From NCBI RefSeq assembly GCF_000878195.1, contig NZ_JXST01000025.1:1-64000 (forward strand): 64,000 nucleotides of DNA, written 5' to 3'. Position 1 is the first letter of the stretch. Every line of letters begins with the position of its first letter. Source of the stretch: Mycolicibacterium llatzerense (GTDB taxonomy: Bacteria > Actinomycetota > Actinomycetes > Mycobacteriales > Mycobacteriaceae). Of this stretch, positions 42,468 through 51,298 are shown piece by piece. A program made the translations under genes and the position numbers. The notes under the pieces were generated by a model. It searched no databases. It had not been told where the DNA came from and saw only the letters and a list, made by a program, of their open reading frames with translations.

Positions 42468-43715
42468 CTACCTGTTGGAGTGCTGCGGGCGCCGATTGAT
42501 CGAACGGGCGGCCATCATCAGCGAGAGCACCACCGCGGCCCCCACGACACCGACGCCGACGCGGACCGGCACCGCGTCCATCGGCGGCAGGCCGTCGAGA
42601 GCCTGAGCGGCCGCGGGATGCTTGGCGTCGGGCTTGCGCTGGGTGAGCGACGGGTCCGGCTCGATCAAGGTGCCGACCTTGGTGCCGGGCGGCGTGGCGA
42701 ATCCGTAGTCCAGCAGCCGCGCGGCCTGCTCCCACGGCGCGATCGGCACCCGGGTGCCGTGCAGCAGGATCGCGACCAGACGGCGTCCGCCGCGGTCGGC
42801 GGCGCCGACGAACGTCTGCCCGGCATCGTCGGTGTAACCGGTCTTGCCGCCGAGCGCTCCCGGGTAGTTGTAGAGCAGCTTGTTGTCGTTCTCCAGCTCG
42901 TAGCTGGGATGGTCACCGGGTTCGCCGGGCTTGGCCGGATGTCCCGGGAACTCGTACTTCTGCGTCGCCACGATCGAGGCGAACGTCGGGTTCTGCCAGG
43001 CGTAGCGGTAGAACAAGCCCATGTCGTAGGCCGAGGTGCTCATGCCCGGACCGTCGAGGCCGGACGGGGTGGCCGCCCGGGTATCGCGGCCGCCGAGCTT
43101 GGAGGCCAGATCGTTGATCTTGTCGATCGCGGTGTCCATGCCGCCGACCTGCATCGCCAGCGCGTGCGCCGCGTCGTTGCCCGAGTGCATGAGCAGGCCG
43201 TGCAGCAGGTCGTTGACGGTGTAGATGCCACCGTCGTCGACGCCGACGCGGGTGCCCTCGGCGCCGGCGTCCTCCGGGGTGCCGGTGACGCGCTTGTTGA
43301 TGGGCAGTTCGCGTAGGGCCTGGGTCGCGATCAGCACCTTGATGATGCTGGCCGGGCGGTGCCGGCCGTGCGGGTCCTTGGCGGCGATGATGTCGCCGTT
43401 GTCGAGGTCGGCCAGGATCCAGGCGTCCGCCGAGACGTCGCCGGGCAGTGGTGGCATGTCGGGTGCGGCGATGATGCCGCAGCCGCCCAGCAGCTCCCCG
43501 CCGAGCGGCGTGGCCGGCACGGGGACGGGCGCCGGCGGGTCGCCGGCCTTAGGCACCTCGGACTGGTCGACCGCTGGTGGGGTGTTAACCCGGTACGGGC
43601 ATGGATCAGCTGCCGGCGGGTCTGGTTCGGCATAGGCCAGCGCCGGCGCGGTCGTCAGGAAAAACGCTGCTGCCAGGGCTGCAGCGCGTTGTGCCGTGGA
43701 TCGGGTGGTCGCCAT
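42468..43715 (-). CDS. dacB1: D-alanyl-D-alanine carboxypeptidase DacB1
   Basis: 415-residue penicillin-binding protein (class C low-molecular-weight type) that trims the terminal D-Ala of peptidoglycan stems. A signal peptide (about 1-29, cleaved after ALAYAE) and a C-terminal membrane helix (about 383-402) place it on the outer face of the membrane. The catalytic set is S123-x-x-K126 (PASIIKV), S178-G-N180 (MHSGNDA) and KTG in GGKTGYTDD. It is the first gene of the dacB1-nagA operon. A GTCACAGCG motif upstream (43761-43769) may be an MtrA half-site. Confidence 0.94.
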   Translation of the reverse strand: MATTRSTAQRAAALAAAFFLTTAPALAYAEPDPPAADPCPYRVNTPPAVDQSEVPKAGDPPAPVPVPATPLGGELLGGCGIIAAPDMPPLPGDVSADAWILADLDNGDIIAAKDPHGRHRPASIIKVLIATQALRELPINKRVTGTPEDAGAEGTRVGVDDGGIYTVNDLLHGLLMHSGNDAAHALAMQVGGMDTAIDKINDLASKLGGRDTRAATPSGLDGPGMSTSAYDMGLFYRYAWQNPTFASIVATQKYEFPGHPAKPGEPGDHPSYELENDNKLLYNYPGALGGKTGYTDDAGQTFVGAADRGGRRLVAILLHGTRVPIAPWEQAARLLDYGFATPPGTKVGTLIEPDPSLTQRKPDAKHPAAAQALDGLPPMDAVPVRVGVGVVGAAVVLSLMMAARSINRRPQHSNR

Positions 43716-43811
43716 GGTGTCGCCAGATTAGGCGACGGAGCTCTGGAAACGGTGTTGCCGCGCTGTGACAAATGGGGTTGAAGTTACAAATGTGAATTAG
43801 GTAACCGGCGG

Positions 43812-44810
43812 CTACCGGCGCTCGGGGAGCGCGCAGTGGGCCAGCGCCGGGACGCCGATGGAACTCATCCACAGCCGCCCGTCGTGTTCGACGAGTCCGG
43901 TGACCTGTCCGAACTGGCGGTGCCGGCCGCGCACGCCGGCGACCGCCGCGCCGCTGTCGGGGTCGAAGGCGACAGCCCACACCTCCAACGACATCTGCGG
44001 TTGCAGCGCCTCCGGCAACCGCCACACCAACTGGCGCAGGATCGTCGGCCGCGGGGCCAGCCACTCCGCGGCGGCATTGATCGGGGTGACGAACGCGACC
44101 CAGATCCGGCCGTCGGCTCCCGTCGAGATGTTGTCGGGCATGCCGGGCAGGTTGACCGCCAGTGGGGTGATGGTCCCGGCCTGCGGTCCCGACAACCAGT
44201 ACTTCGACAGCCGGCGACCCTGTGTCTCGGCGAACACCAGCGCCGTGCCGTCCGCCGTGACGGTGACGCCGTTGGCGAAGTACAAGCCGTCGCGCAGCGT
44301 GCTGACCGTGCCGTCGGTCGCCAGCTTGTACAGGCCGCCGTCGCCGCGGGCCTCGAGGATCGCCGCGCGGAAATGCTCGTAGTGGAAGGAGCTGGTCGAT
44401 TCCGTGAAATAGATTGTGCCGTCCGCGGTTTCGGTCACGTTCGAGCAGAACCGCAGCGGTCGGCCGTCGATATCGGGCACCAGCACGTCGAGAGCACCGG
44501 TGCCGGGATCCAGAGACATCAGCCCGCGATAGCTGTCGCAGACCAGCACCCGTCCGTCGCGGGCGACGTGCAGGCCCAGCGGTCGACCGCCGGTATCGGC
44601 GACGACATCGATGCTGCCGTCGGGAGAGACCCGCACGATCCGTCCGTCTACAAGGCCCGTCCACAACGTGCCGTCGGGGCCGACGACGACGTCCTCCGGG
44701 GCGTCGCCGGGCATCGGCACAATGGTGAGTTCCGCGGACGGGAAATCAGGCAGGGCGTCGACCGGCGGCGGGGTCCAGCGCACCGGATTGATGGACGGCT
44801 TGTGCGACAC
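43812..44810 (-). CDS. SMP-30/gluconolactonase or strictosidine-synthase-like beta-propeller
   Basis: 332-residue six-bladed propeller. Repeats such as VVGPDGTLWTGLVDGRIVRV, VTETADGTIYFTES and VTVTADGTALVFAETQGRRL show the blades, and FANGVTVTADG carries the usual metal-ligand Asn/Asp positions. Related enzymes hydrolyse lactones or esters; the mycobacterial substrate is unknown. No signal peptide is evident. The start is GTG at 44810. It is separated from the upstream permease by a strong hairpin at 44833 and so probably has its own promoter. Confidence 0.85.
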   Translation of the reverse strand: MSHKPSINPVRWTPPPVDALPDFPSAELTIVPMPGDAPEDVVVGPDGTLWTGLVDGRIVRVSPDGSIDVVADTGGRPLGLHVARDGRVLVCDSYRGLMSLDPGTGALDVLVPDIDGRPLRFCSNVTETADGTIYFTESTSSFHYEHFRAAILEARGDGGLYKLATDGTVSTLRDGLYFANGVTVTADGTALVFAETQGRRLSKYWLSGPQAGTITPLAVNLPGMPDNISTGADGRIWVAFVTPINAAAEWLAPRPTILRQLVWRLPEALQPQMSLEVWAVAFDPDSGAAVAGVRGRHRQFGQVTGLVEHDGRLWMSSIGVPALAHCALPERR

Positions 44811-44832
44811 AGGTAGACGGTAACTTTCCCTG

Positions 44833-44894
44833 CGCGAGCAGACGTGAAAACCCCCAATTTCCCGATGAATTAGGGGTTTTCGCGACTGCTCGCG
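44833..44894 (-). terminator. Two-part hairpin terminator after the APC permease gene
   Basis: Outer arms CGCGAGCAG (44833-44841) and CTGCTCGCG (44886-44894), inner arms GAAAACCCC (44846-44854) and GGGGTTTTC (44873-44881). The inner stem ends with a run of T on one strand and A on the other, which suits termination in either direction. It lies 9 bases after the end of the permease gene. Confidence 0.75.
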
Positions 44895-44903
44895 GACAAA
44901 ACG

Positions 44904-46613
44904 TCAGCCGCGGCGGAATTCCTTGCCGGTTGCCGTGTCCACCGCGGTCTCGCCCGGCGGCAGGTTCGACAGGTCGGGCGCGATGACCGTCGGCATGTCA
45001 CCGGAGTCCGGCAGCCCGAAATGGGCCGGTCCGGAACGTGCGGAAGCCGGCGAATCCAGTACCAGGTCGTGGCGCCGTGGCAGGGTCAGCCCGCGGAAGT
45101 ACTCCGGGCGTGCGAAGCGCCAGGCGAACATCAGCACCACGCCGAGCAGCAGCCCAACGACGCCGACCACACCTACCGCACCGAAACCGAAAATGGTGAC
45201 GTCGTGGTGGTTTTCGTCCTTGAGCCAGTCCGGCTTGCTGTACTGGACCAGGCCGTAGCCGAACACCACGGACAGCGTGATGCCACCGACCAGTGGCAAC
45301 AGGCCACGCATCACGAAGTCGCGAACGTTGCGGGTCAAGGTCTTTCGGTAGAACCAGGCGCAGGCGAACCCGGTCAGGGCGTAGTAGAACGCGATCATCA
45401 GGCCGACCGAACCGATCAGTGCCGTCAGTAGATCGGTGCTGATCGCGGTGAACAGCACGTAGCACAGCACCGACACCACGCCCATCACGATGGTCGAGGT
45501 GGTCGGCGTCAGATACTGGCGGTGAATCTTCGCGAAACTCTGTGGCAGCGCACGGTATACGCCCATCGACAGGGTGGTGCGTGCCGTCGGCATGATGGTG
45601 GTCTGCGTCGAGGCGGCCGCCGAGGTCAGGATCGAGGCCGACAACAGCAGCATGCCGATCTTCCCGATCACGCTGTCGCCGAACAACGATGGCCCGATGG
45701 CGGTGAACACGTCCTTGGCGTTCTCCTGGTTGCCCAGCCCGATGCCTTCGGTGCCCACGCCCGCGAACGCGATGGTCGAGACCGTCACCAATGCATAGGT
45801 GGCCAGCAGCAGGAACGTCGAGATGACGGCGGCGCGGCCCGGTGTGCGGCCCGGATCGTCGGACTCCTCGTTGCACGCCACCGCGGTGTCCCAGCCCCAG
45901 TAGATGAAGATCGTGGCCAGCACAGCCGGGGCGATCACCGTGCCGAAATCCATTCCGCCAGGCCAGAACCAGGACCACGACGGCATGATCGAGTAGGCAT
46001 GCCCATGGTGCGTGTACACCTTCGCCAGTGCCATGACCGACACCACGATCAGCACGACGACCTCGACGGTCAACAGCACGTACTGCAACCGGGCCGACAC
46101 CTCGATGCCGCGGTAGCAGATGTACGTCATGAGCACGATCCAGATGACGCCCGCGACCGTCGACCACAGGGTGCTGTTCGCCAGACCGGCGGCCGAATGC
46201 CAGCCCAGGTCGCCGACGAACGTGAACGAGTACGACCCGGCGATCTGCGCCAGATTGGCCATCACGATGACGTCGGAGGCGATGATGCCCCAACCGCCCA
46301 GCCAGCCGACCACCGGGCCGAAAGCCCTTGCCGCCCAGGTGAACGTGGTGCCGCAGTCGGGCTCGGCCTTGTTCAGCTCCTGGTAGGCGACGGCGATGAG
46401 ATACATCGGCACGAACGAAATGAGCATGATCGCAGGCGCTTTGACGCCCGCCAGCAGTGTGCCGCCGGCCGCGATGACCAGGCCGAGCGTGGCGGCCAGG
46501 CTGTACGCCGGCGCCGTGGACGCCAGTCCCACCACCACGCTGGACACCAGACCGAGGGCACCCCGTTTGAGGCCTTTGTCCTCGACGACGATGTCCGGTG
46601 CAGTTGCCGTCAT
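44904..46613 (-). CDS. APC-superfamily amino acid permease
   Basis: 569 residues with about 12 membrane helices. The APC signature is in the first helices (GLVSSVVVGLASTAPAYSLA at about 21-40; QELNKAEPDCGTTFTWAARA at about 78-97). A cytoplasmic tail of about 60 residues follows the last helix. It probably imports an amino acid or amine; specificity cannot be read. It is divergent from sigJ with about 80 bases between starts. Confidence 0.88.
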   Translation of the reverse strand: MTATAPDIVVEDKGLKRGALGLVSSVVVGLASTAPAYSLAATLGLVIAAGGTLLAGVKAPAIMLISFVPMYLIAVAYQELNKAEPDCGTTFTWAARAFGPVVGWLGGWGIIASDVIVMANLAQIAGSYSFTFVGDLGWHSAAGLANSTLWSTVAGVIWIVLMTYICYRGIEVSARLQYVLLTVEVVVLIVVSVMALAKVYTHHGHAYSIMPSWSWFWPGGMDFGTVIAPAVLATIFIYWGWDTAVACNEESDDPGRTPGRAAVISTFLLLATYALVTVSTIAFAGVGTEGIGLGNQENAKDVFTAIGPSLFGDSVIGKIGMLLLSASILTSAAASTQTTIMPTARTTLSMGVYRALPQSFAKIHRQYLTPTTSTIVMGVVSVLCYVLFTAISTDLLTALIGSVGLMIAFYYALTGFACAWFYRKTLTRNVRDFVMRGLLPLVGGITLSVVFGYGLVQYSKPDWLKDENHHDVTIFGFGAVGVVGVVGLLLGVVLMFAWRFARPEYFRGLTLPRRHDLVLDSPASARSGPAHFGLPDSGDMPTVIAPDLSNLPPGETAVDTATGKEFRRG

Positions 46614-46696
46614 CTACGCTCCCCGCTCACTCCTGACGATTGACCAGAAGATGCTACGGTCCGCCACCTCGAAGCGACGAGTCGTAGGTTGGTGAG

Positions 46697-47602
46697 GTGA
46701 CTACCGCGCAGGACACCGACGAGTTCGAGCGGCTGCGCCCGCACCTGCTGTCCGTCGCCTACCGGCTGACCGGCGTGTACGCCGACGCCGAGGACATCGT
46801 GCAAGACGCCTGGTTGCGCTGGCACGCAGCAGATATCGAGACCATCGCCGAGCCCCGCGCCTGGCTGACGACGGTCGTCAGCCGCCTCGGCCTGGACCGG
46901 CTACGGTCCGCCGCGCACCGCCGCGAAGCGTATTTCGGTGAGTGGCTGCCCGAGCCGGTCGTGACAGGTTTCGACGCCGCCGATCCGTTGGCCGCAGTGG
47001 TTGCGGGCGAGGACGCCCGCTTCGCCGCGATGGTGGTGCTGGAGCGGTTGACGCCCGATCAGCGGGTGGCCTTCGTGCTGCACGACGGCTTCGCGGTGCC
47101 GTTCTCCGAGATCGCCTCGGTTCTCGGCGTGACCGACGCCGGTGCGCGGCAACTCGCGTCGCGAGCCCGCCGCGCGGTCGCGGCGGCTCCGGCACCGCCT
47201 CCGGATGCCGGCCACAACGAGATCGTCGGCAAGCTGATGGCCGCCCTCGCCAGTGGTGACATGGCCGCCGTCGTCGAACTGCTGCACCCCGACGCGACGT
47301 TCACCGGCGACTCCAACCGCCGGGCACCCACGGCCCCGCGCACCATCGTCGGCGCGGACAAGGTGGCTCGGTTCCTGTTCGGCTTGGCCAGACGCTATGG
47401 ACCGCAATGGCTTTCGACGTCGCAGCTGGCGCTGATCAATGGCGAGCTCGGCGCCTACTCGCCGGGTCTGCCGGCTGACGGTGAGCATCCCGAGATGCTG
47501 CCGCGCGTCACCGCGATGACCGTGCGCGACGGCAAGGTCGTTGCGCTGTGGGACATCGCCAATCCGGACAAGTTCACGGCGTCCCCGCTGAAGCAGGACT
47601 AG
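46697..47602 (+). CDS. sigJ: ECF sigma factor SigJ (with SnoaL-like C-terminal domain)
   Basis: 301 residues, highly similar to M. tuberculosis SigJ (Rv3328c). Region 2 is LLSVAYRLTGVYADAEDIVQ then DAWLRWH; region 4 is LERLTPDQRVAFVLHDGFAV, PFSEIASVLGVTDAGARQLA. The extra C-terminal 130 residues form a SnoaL/NTF2-like domain that in this group (ECF41) regulates the sigma activity, in place of an anti-sigma factor. A TAGGTT (46685-46690) six bases before the GTG suggests a leaderless mRNA. ECF41 genes usually lie near a carboxymuconolactone decarboxylase or related gene; one is at 48497. Confidence 0.94.
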   Translation: MTTAQDTDEFERLRPHLLSVAYRLTGVYADAEDIVQDAWLRWHAADIETIAEPRAWLTTVVSRLGLDRLRSAAHRREAYFGEWLPEPVVTGFDAADPLAAVVAGEDARFAAMVVLERLTPDQRVAFVLHDGFAVPFSEIASVLGVTDAGARQLASRARRAVAAAPAPPPDAGHNEIVGKLMAALASGDMAAVVELLHPDATFTGDSNRRAPTAPRTIVGADKVARFLFGLARRYGPQWLSTSQLALINGELGAYSPGLPADGEHPEMLPRVTAMTVRDGKVVALWDIANPDKFTASPLKQD

Positions 47603-47606
47603 CGGC

Positions 47607-48398
47607 TCACAGCACGTAGGGGAGCAACGCCTTGCGATCGGTGGGGTACTCGGGAAACTTCTCCTGGTACCAGGTGTGCGTGCCCAGCGCCCGGGGGATC
47701 AGGTTGCCCGCGGTGATCAGCAGGATGACGAGGCCTGGCAGCGCCCAGGTCAGCAGCGCGAAGCCGGACCAGGCGATGAGCTCACCCAGGTATGCCGGGC
47801 TGGTGACGAACCGGAAGCCGCCGCCGAACGGAATCCGGTATTCCGCACCGCCGGGATTGTTCTTGTCGCGCAGGTTCCGAACGATCGATTCCGAGTTCAC
47901 CAGCAGCGCGAATCCGCACAGGTAGATCGCCAACCCCACCAGGAATCGAGGATCGGTCAGCCACGCGGTGGTGTACTGGCCAAAGAAGTCATGGCTGAAC
48001 AGGGTCCCGTTGAGGTAGCCGTGCATCGACGTGACGAGCATGCCCATCACGATCACCGAGACGTTGAAGGTGCCGCGCTTGCCGGGTGCCTGCCGGATCG
48101 CCAGCGGGAAGAACCAACCCCGGTTGGCGTAGTGCAGCAGCCAGATGCCCGCCAGCACCAGCGAGGTCGGCTCGAACCGGTGCGGCCCGGCCAGGTAGCT
48201 GATCAGGAACACCACGGTCGCGGGGATTTCCATCAGCCACCAGCCGAGCTTGGGGTTGAGGTTCAAGCCGAGTTTCGTGGTCGAGAAACGCCCGTACGAA
48301 CTCTGTGCGAAGAAACCGCCGATGATCACGAATGCGGCGAACGCGAAGGCAGCGGTCAGCACCGTGTCGTAGAACGTGTTGCCGGTGTACCAGTGCAT
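47607..48398 (-). CDS. Steroid 5-alpha-reductase-like (DUF1295) membrane protein
   Basis: 263 residues, six or seven helices. The C-terminal signature is clear: FRFVTSPAYLGELIAWSGFA (about 196-215), then NLIPRALGTHTWYQEKFPEY and the terminal PTDRKALLPYVL, as in SRD5A enzymes. These reduce the 4,5 double bond of 3-oxosteroids with NADPH. The end of the gene is 4 bases from the convergent sigJ end. It could act on sterol intermediates, which mycobacteria use widely, or on another enone. Confidence 0.86.
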   Translation of the reverse strand: MHWYTGNTFYDTVLTAAFAFAAFVIIGGFFAQSSYGRFSTTKLGLNLNPKLGWWLMEIPATVVFLISYLAGPHRFEPTSLVLAGIWLLHYANRGWFFPLAIRQAPGKRGTFNVSVIVMGMLVTSMHGYLNGTLFSHDFFGQYTTAWLTDPRFLVGLAIYLCGFALLVNSESIVRNLRDKNNPGGAEYRIPFGGGFRFVTSPAYLGELIAWSGFALLTWALPGLVILLITAGNLIPRALGTHTWYQEKFPEYPTDRKALLPYVL

Positions 48399-48496
48399 GG
48401 GCGCTCCTCGTTGAGCAGGTGGTATCAGCGACTGGGGCCGCTATTTCTGTAACGTGTTCTACCACCTTGCTGCGTCGGGAAGCCAGCGCCCCGGGC

Positions 48497-49075
48497 TCAG
48501 TCGGCCCACGGCACCCGGCACGCGTCACCGGAGCTGAAGCCCTGCTCGGTGATGCCCAGCGCCGCGTACATCCGGGCTCGCATGTTCTCCACGCCGATCT
48601 GGTAGGTCAGCTCGATGACGCCGGCCTCTCCGAACCGGCGCTTGAGGTCGTCGACCTGTTCGTCGGTCACGGTGTGCGGATCGGTGGTCATGGCGTTGGC
48701 GTACGTGATCGCGGCTCGCTCGTCGTCGGTGAACAAAGGGGAAGTCGCATAACTGTCTATGTGCTTGAGCCGCTCCACGTCCAGGCTCTCCAGCCGCATG
48801 AGCATGGTGCCGAAGTCGACGCACCAGGAGCAGCCCACCGTCCGTGCGGTCCAGAGCACGGCGAGGTCGCGTACCGAGTCGGGCAGCGTCTTCGAACCGC
48901 TCTTCAGCAGGCCTTCGTGCACGGCGTTGGCGATCAGCAGTCGCGGGTGGTGCGCCGCGACGGCGAACGGTTCGGGCACTTCGCCGAATTCACGCTTGGC
49001 GTAGCGGTACATGAGCCGGGTCAGCAGGCCGGCTCGTTGTGGGGGCAGGGGCGCGATGCGTGGTGTTGTCGTCAT
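48497..49075 (-). CDS. Carboxymuconolactone decarboxylase / AhpD-like protein
   Basis: 192 residues. The fold is shown by LPDSVRDLAVLWTARTVGCS at about 64-83 and a redox-type C82-x-x-C85 pair (GCSWCVDFG), followed by LKHIDSYATSPLFTDDERAA. Members of this group act as peroxidases through the CxxC pair or as decarboxylases. Its closeness to sigJ fits the known pairing of ECF41 sigma factors with such genes. The ATG at 49075 is preferred to 49159, which lies in the divergent TetR promoter region. It and the reductase-like gene run in the same direction with a gap of about 100 bases. Confidence 0.85.
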   Translation of the reverse strand: MTTTPRIAPLPPQRAGLLTRLMYRYAKREFGEVPEPFAVAAHHPRLLIANAVHEGLLKSGSKTLPDSVRDLAVLWTARTVGCSWCVDFGTMLMRLESLDVERLKHIDSYATSPLFTDDERAAITYANAMTTDPHTVTDEQVDDLKRRFGEAGVIELTYQIGVENMRARMYAALGITEQGFSSGDACRVPWAD

Positions 49076-49157
49076 ATCGGTTGGACGAGACAGGTCGGCG
49101 ATGTGTGACGGGGCGTGGCGGGCATCACATGACAGGTCGGCGACTACGGTGGCACAC

Positions 49158-49892
49158 ATGTCTGTGGCCCCGAACCCTGCGTCGGTGAGTGGCTACGAGG
49201 CGCGGTGGGAACAGCACAACGCCGAACGGCGGTCGCAGATCCTGCTCGCGATGATCGAGCTGCTCGAGGAGAGCCCACCCGGCGCGGACATCTCCGTCGC
49301 GGCCATCGCCAAGCGTGCCGGCGTCGCCAAATCGGTGATCTACCGGCAGACCTCCGGCAAGGAGGAGCTCGAACGTCGGGTGCGGTCGTACCTGATCGAC
49401 GACTTCGGCTCCGTCCTGGTCGGCAAGCTCGACATCACCGATGGTTCGCTACGGGAGATCCTGACCCGGACCATCGAGTCGGTGGCGGACTGGATGATCG
49501 ACCATCCACGGCTGAACGAATTCGCGCGCAGCGGTCCGTCGTTCGAGGGGGATGAGACGCTCGACGCCGTCGGTGAGCTGAAGCTGCGCATCATCGAACG
49601 CGCCGACGGCATCATCGCCGCTATCCAGTTGGCCATCGGCGTCGAGGACAGCGCGTTCAAACTGGTCCCGCTGGCGATCGTGACGATGGTCGAGGAGACG
49701 CTGTTCGCCTGGGTGCGCAGCCCGGCGCCGACCCACACTCGCGAACAAATGATCGCGCACCTGGCCGACTTCACGTGGTACGTCATCGACGGCGCCGCCC
49801 GGGCCATCGGGTTCGAGGTCAGCCGGGACGAACCGCTGGTCGCGGTGGTCGCCGCGCTGGCGAACCGTCAGGCCAGCAACCCCGAGTTGTAG
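49158..49892 (+). CDS. TetR-family regulator
   Basis: 244 residues. DNA-binding part: RRSQILLAMIELLEESPPGA then ISVAAIAKRAGVAKSVIYRQ with TSGKEELERRV. The C-terminal domain is longer than average for the family. It is divergent from the carboxymuconolactone decarboxylase-like gene (82 bases between starts) and may control it. Its 3' end overlaps the convergent reductase gene by 25 bases. Confidence 0.9.
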   Translation: MSVAPNPASVSGYEARWEQHNAERRSQILLAMIELLEESPPGADISVAAIAKRAGVAKSVIYRQTSGKEELERRVRSYLIDDFGSVLVGKLDITDGSLREILTRTIESVADWMIDHPRLNEFARSGPSFEGDETLDAVGELKLRIIERADGIIAAIQLAIGVEDSAFKLVPLAIVTMVEETLFAWVRSPAPTHTREQMIAHLADFTWYVIDGAARAIGFEVSRDEPLVAVVAALANRQASNPEL

Positions 49893-51298
49893 TCAGCGAC
49901 CAGGCTGCGCACCGTTTCCTGCGCGCACGACTTGTTGGTGCCGATGAACCCCGTCGGGCCGCGTTTGATCCAGCCGGTCACGTACGTCGCTGCGACGCCG
50001 TCGACCCGGCCCGCGGTGTGCGGGACGGTGCCGCGTGCGTCGTCGAACGGCAGGTCCGTGACCGGCCGGCCGCGGTAGCCGATGGACGTCAGCACGAGTC
50101 CGGCGCTGACGGTGTGCAGCTCCCCGGTGGGCTTGACCTTCGTGGTGCCATCGGCTGCCGCCACCAGCTCGTTGCGAGCGAATTCGATTTCGAGTCCGGC
50201 CCGGGTGCGCGCGATGGCGGTGGGCGACTGCAGGTACGCCAACACGATGCGGCGGTTGCCGGGGCGTCGCGGCAGGTCGCGCAGGATGCGGGCGCGCGGA
50301 TCGGTGTCGGGCAGCGACTGCAGGTCCGCATCGGAGACGACGACGTCCACGTCGGGCATGGACGTCAGGCCGATCAGCTCCGGCACCGTGAACGCCGACT
50401 GCGCGAGACCTCGCCGCCCGACGACCACGACCTCTTCGATCTTGCTCTGCCGCAGGGCTTTCAAGGCGTGCAGTGCGATGTCGGTGGCGGCGAGCCGGTC
50501 GGGATCGGTGGTGAGTATCCGGGCGACGTCGAGTGCGACGTTGCCGTTGCCGATCACGATGGCGCGGGGCTGCGACAGATCGAAGGTGACGGCGGCGAAA
50601 TCCGGATGTCCGTTGTACCAAGCCACGAATCGGGTGGCCGAGCTGACGCCCGGCAGGTCGGCGCCGGGCACGTCGAGCGGACGATCGGTGGACGCACCCA
50701 CCGCGTAGATGACGGCGTCGTGGTCGGCGAGCAGCTGTTGATGGGTTACGTCGGTGCCGACCTCGACGCCCGTCACCAGCTCCAGCCGCGGATCGGCAGT
50801 GATGGTGTCGAACTGCCGGGACACCGCTCGGGTGCGCCGGTGGTCGGGTGCCACGCCGAAGCGGGCGAGGCCACCAGGTTGGGGGAGTCGCTCGTACATC
50901 CGGACGCGCGCTGCCGGGATCGTCAGCACTTCGTCGGCCGCGTACATCGCAGCCGGGCCGGACCCGACGATGGCGACGCGCATGGCGCCGGGAGCCCGCA
51001 CCTGCAGCGGCGGGACGACCGGCGCGAGCAGTGGGCGGGGCCGGGGTTCTTTGTAGAAGTCGGCGTTGAGCTCCAGAAAGACCTTCTCGGACGGGTCCAG
51101 AGAACCGTCGTGCTTGATGGCGTCGACCGGGCAGGCCGTCACGCACGCACCGCAGTCGACGCACTCCACCGGATCGATGTAGAGCATCTCGGCGGTGTGG
51201 AAGTCGGGCTCGTCGGGCGTGGGGTGAATGCAGTTGACCGGACAGGCGTAGACGCAGGACGCGTCGCTGCAGCAGGACTGCGTGATGACGTGGGGCAT
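49868..51298 (-). CDS. Ferredoxin-NADP reductase with fused N-terminal ferredoxin (FprB-like)
   Basis: 476 residues. Residues 1-70 are a bacterial-type ferredoxin with cysteines in CCSDASCVYACPVNC and CVDCGACVTACPVDA, one or two Fe-S clusters. Residues about 105-476 are an adrenodoxin-reductase-type flavoprotein: IVGSGPAAMYAADEV (FAD), VIGNGNVALDVARIL (NADP) and the terminal GWIKRGPTGFIGTNKSCAQE. M. tuberculosis FprB has the same order with an extra C-terminal part. The ATG at 51298 overlaps the diiron oxygenase stop by one base (TGATG), so it is likely the electron supplier of that oxygenase. Confidence 0.92.
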   Translation of the reverse strand: MPHVITQSCCSDASCVYACPVNCIHPTPDEPDFHTAEMLYIDPVECVDCGACVTACPVDAIKHDGSLDPSEKVFLELNADFYKEPRPRPLLAPVVPPLQVRAPGAMRVAIVGSGPAAMYAADEVLTIPAARVRMYERLPQPGGLARFGVAPDHRRTRAVSRQFDTITADPRLELVTGVEVGTDVTHQQLLADHDAVIYAVGASTDRPLDVPGADLPGVSSATRFVAWYNGHPDFAAVTFDLSQPRAIVIGNGNVALDVARILTTDPDRLAATDIALHALKALRQSKIEEVVVVGRRGLAQSAFTVPELIGLTSMPDVDVVVSDADLQSLPDTDPRARILRDLPRRPGNRRIVLAYLQSPTAIARTRAGLEIEFARNELVAAADGTTKVKPTGELHTVSAGLVLTSIGYRGRPVTDLPFDDARGTVPHTAGRVDGVAATYVTGWIKRGPTGFIGTNKSCAQETVRSLVADYNSGLLA

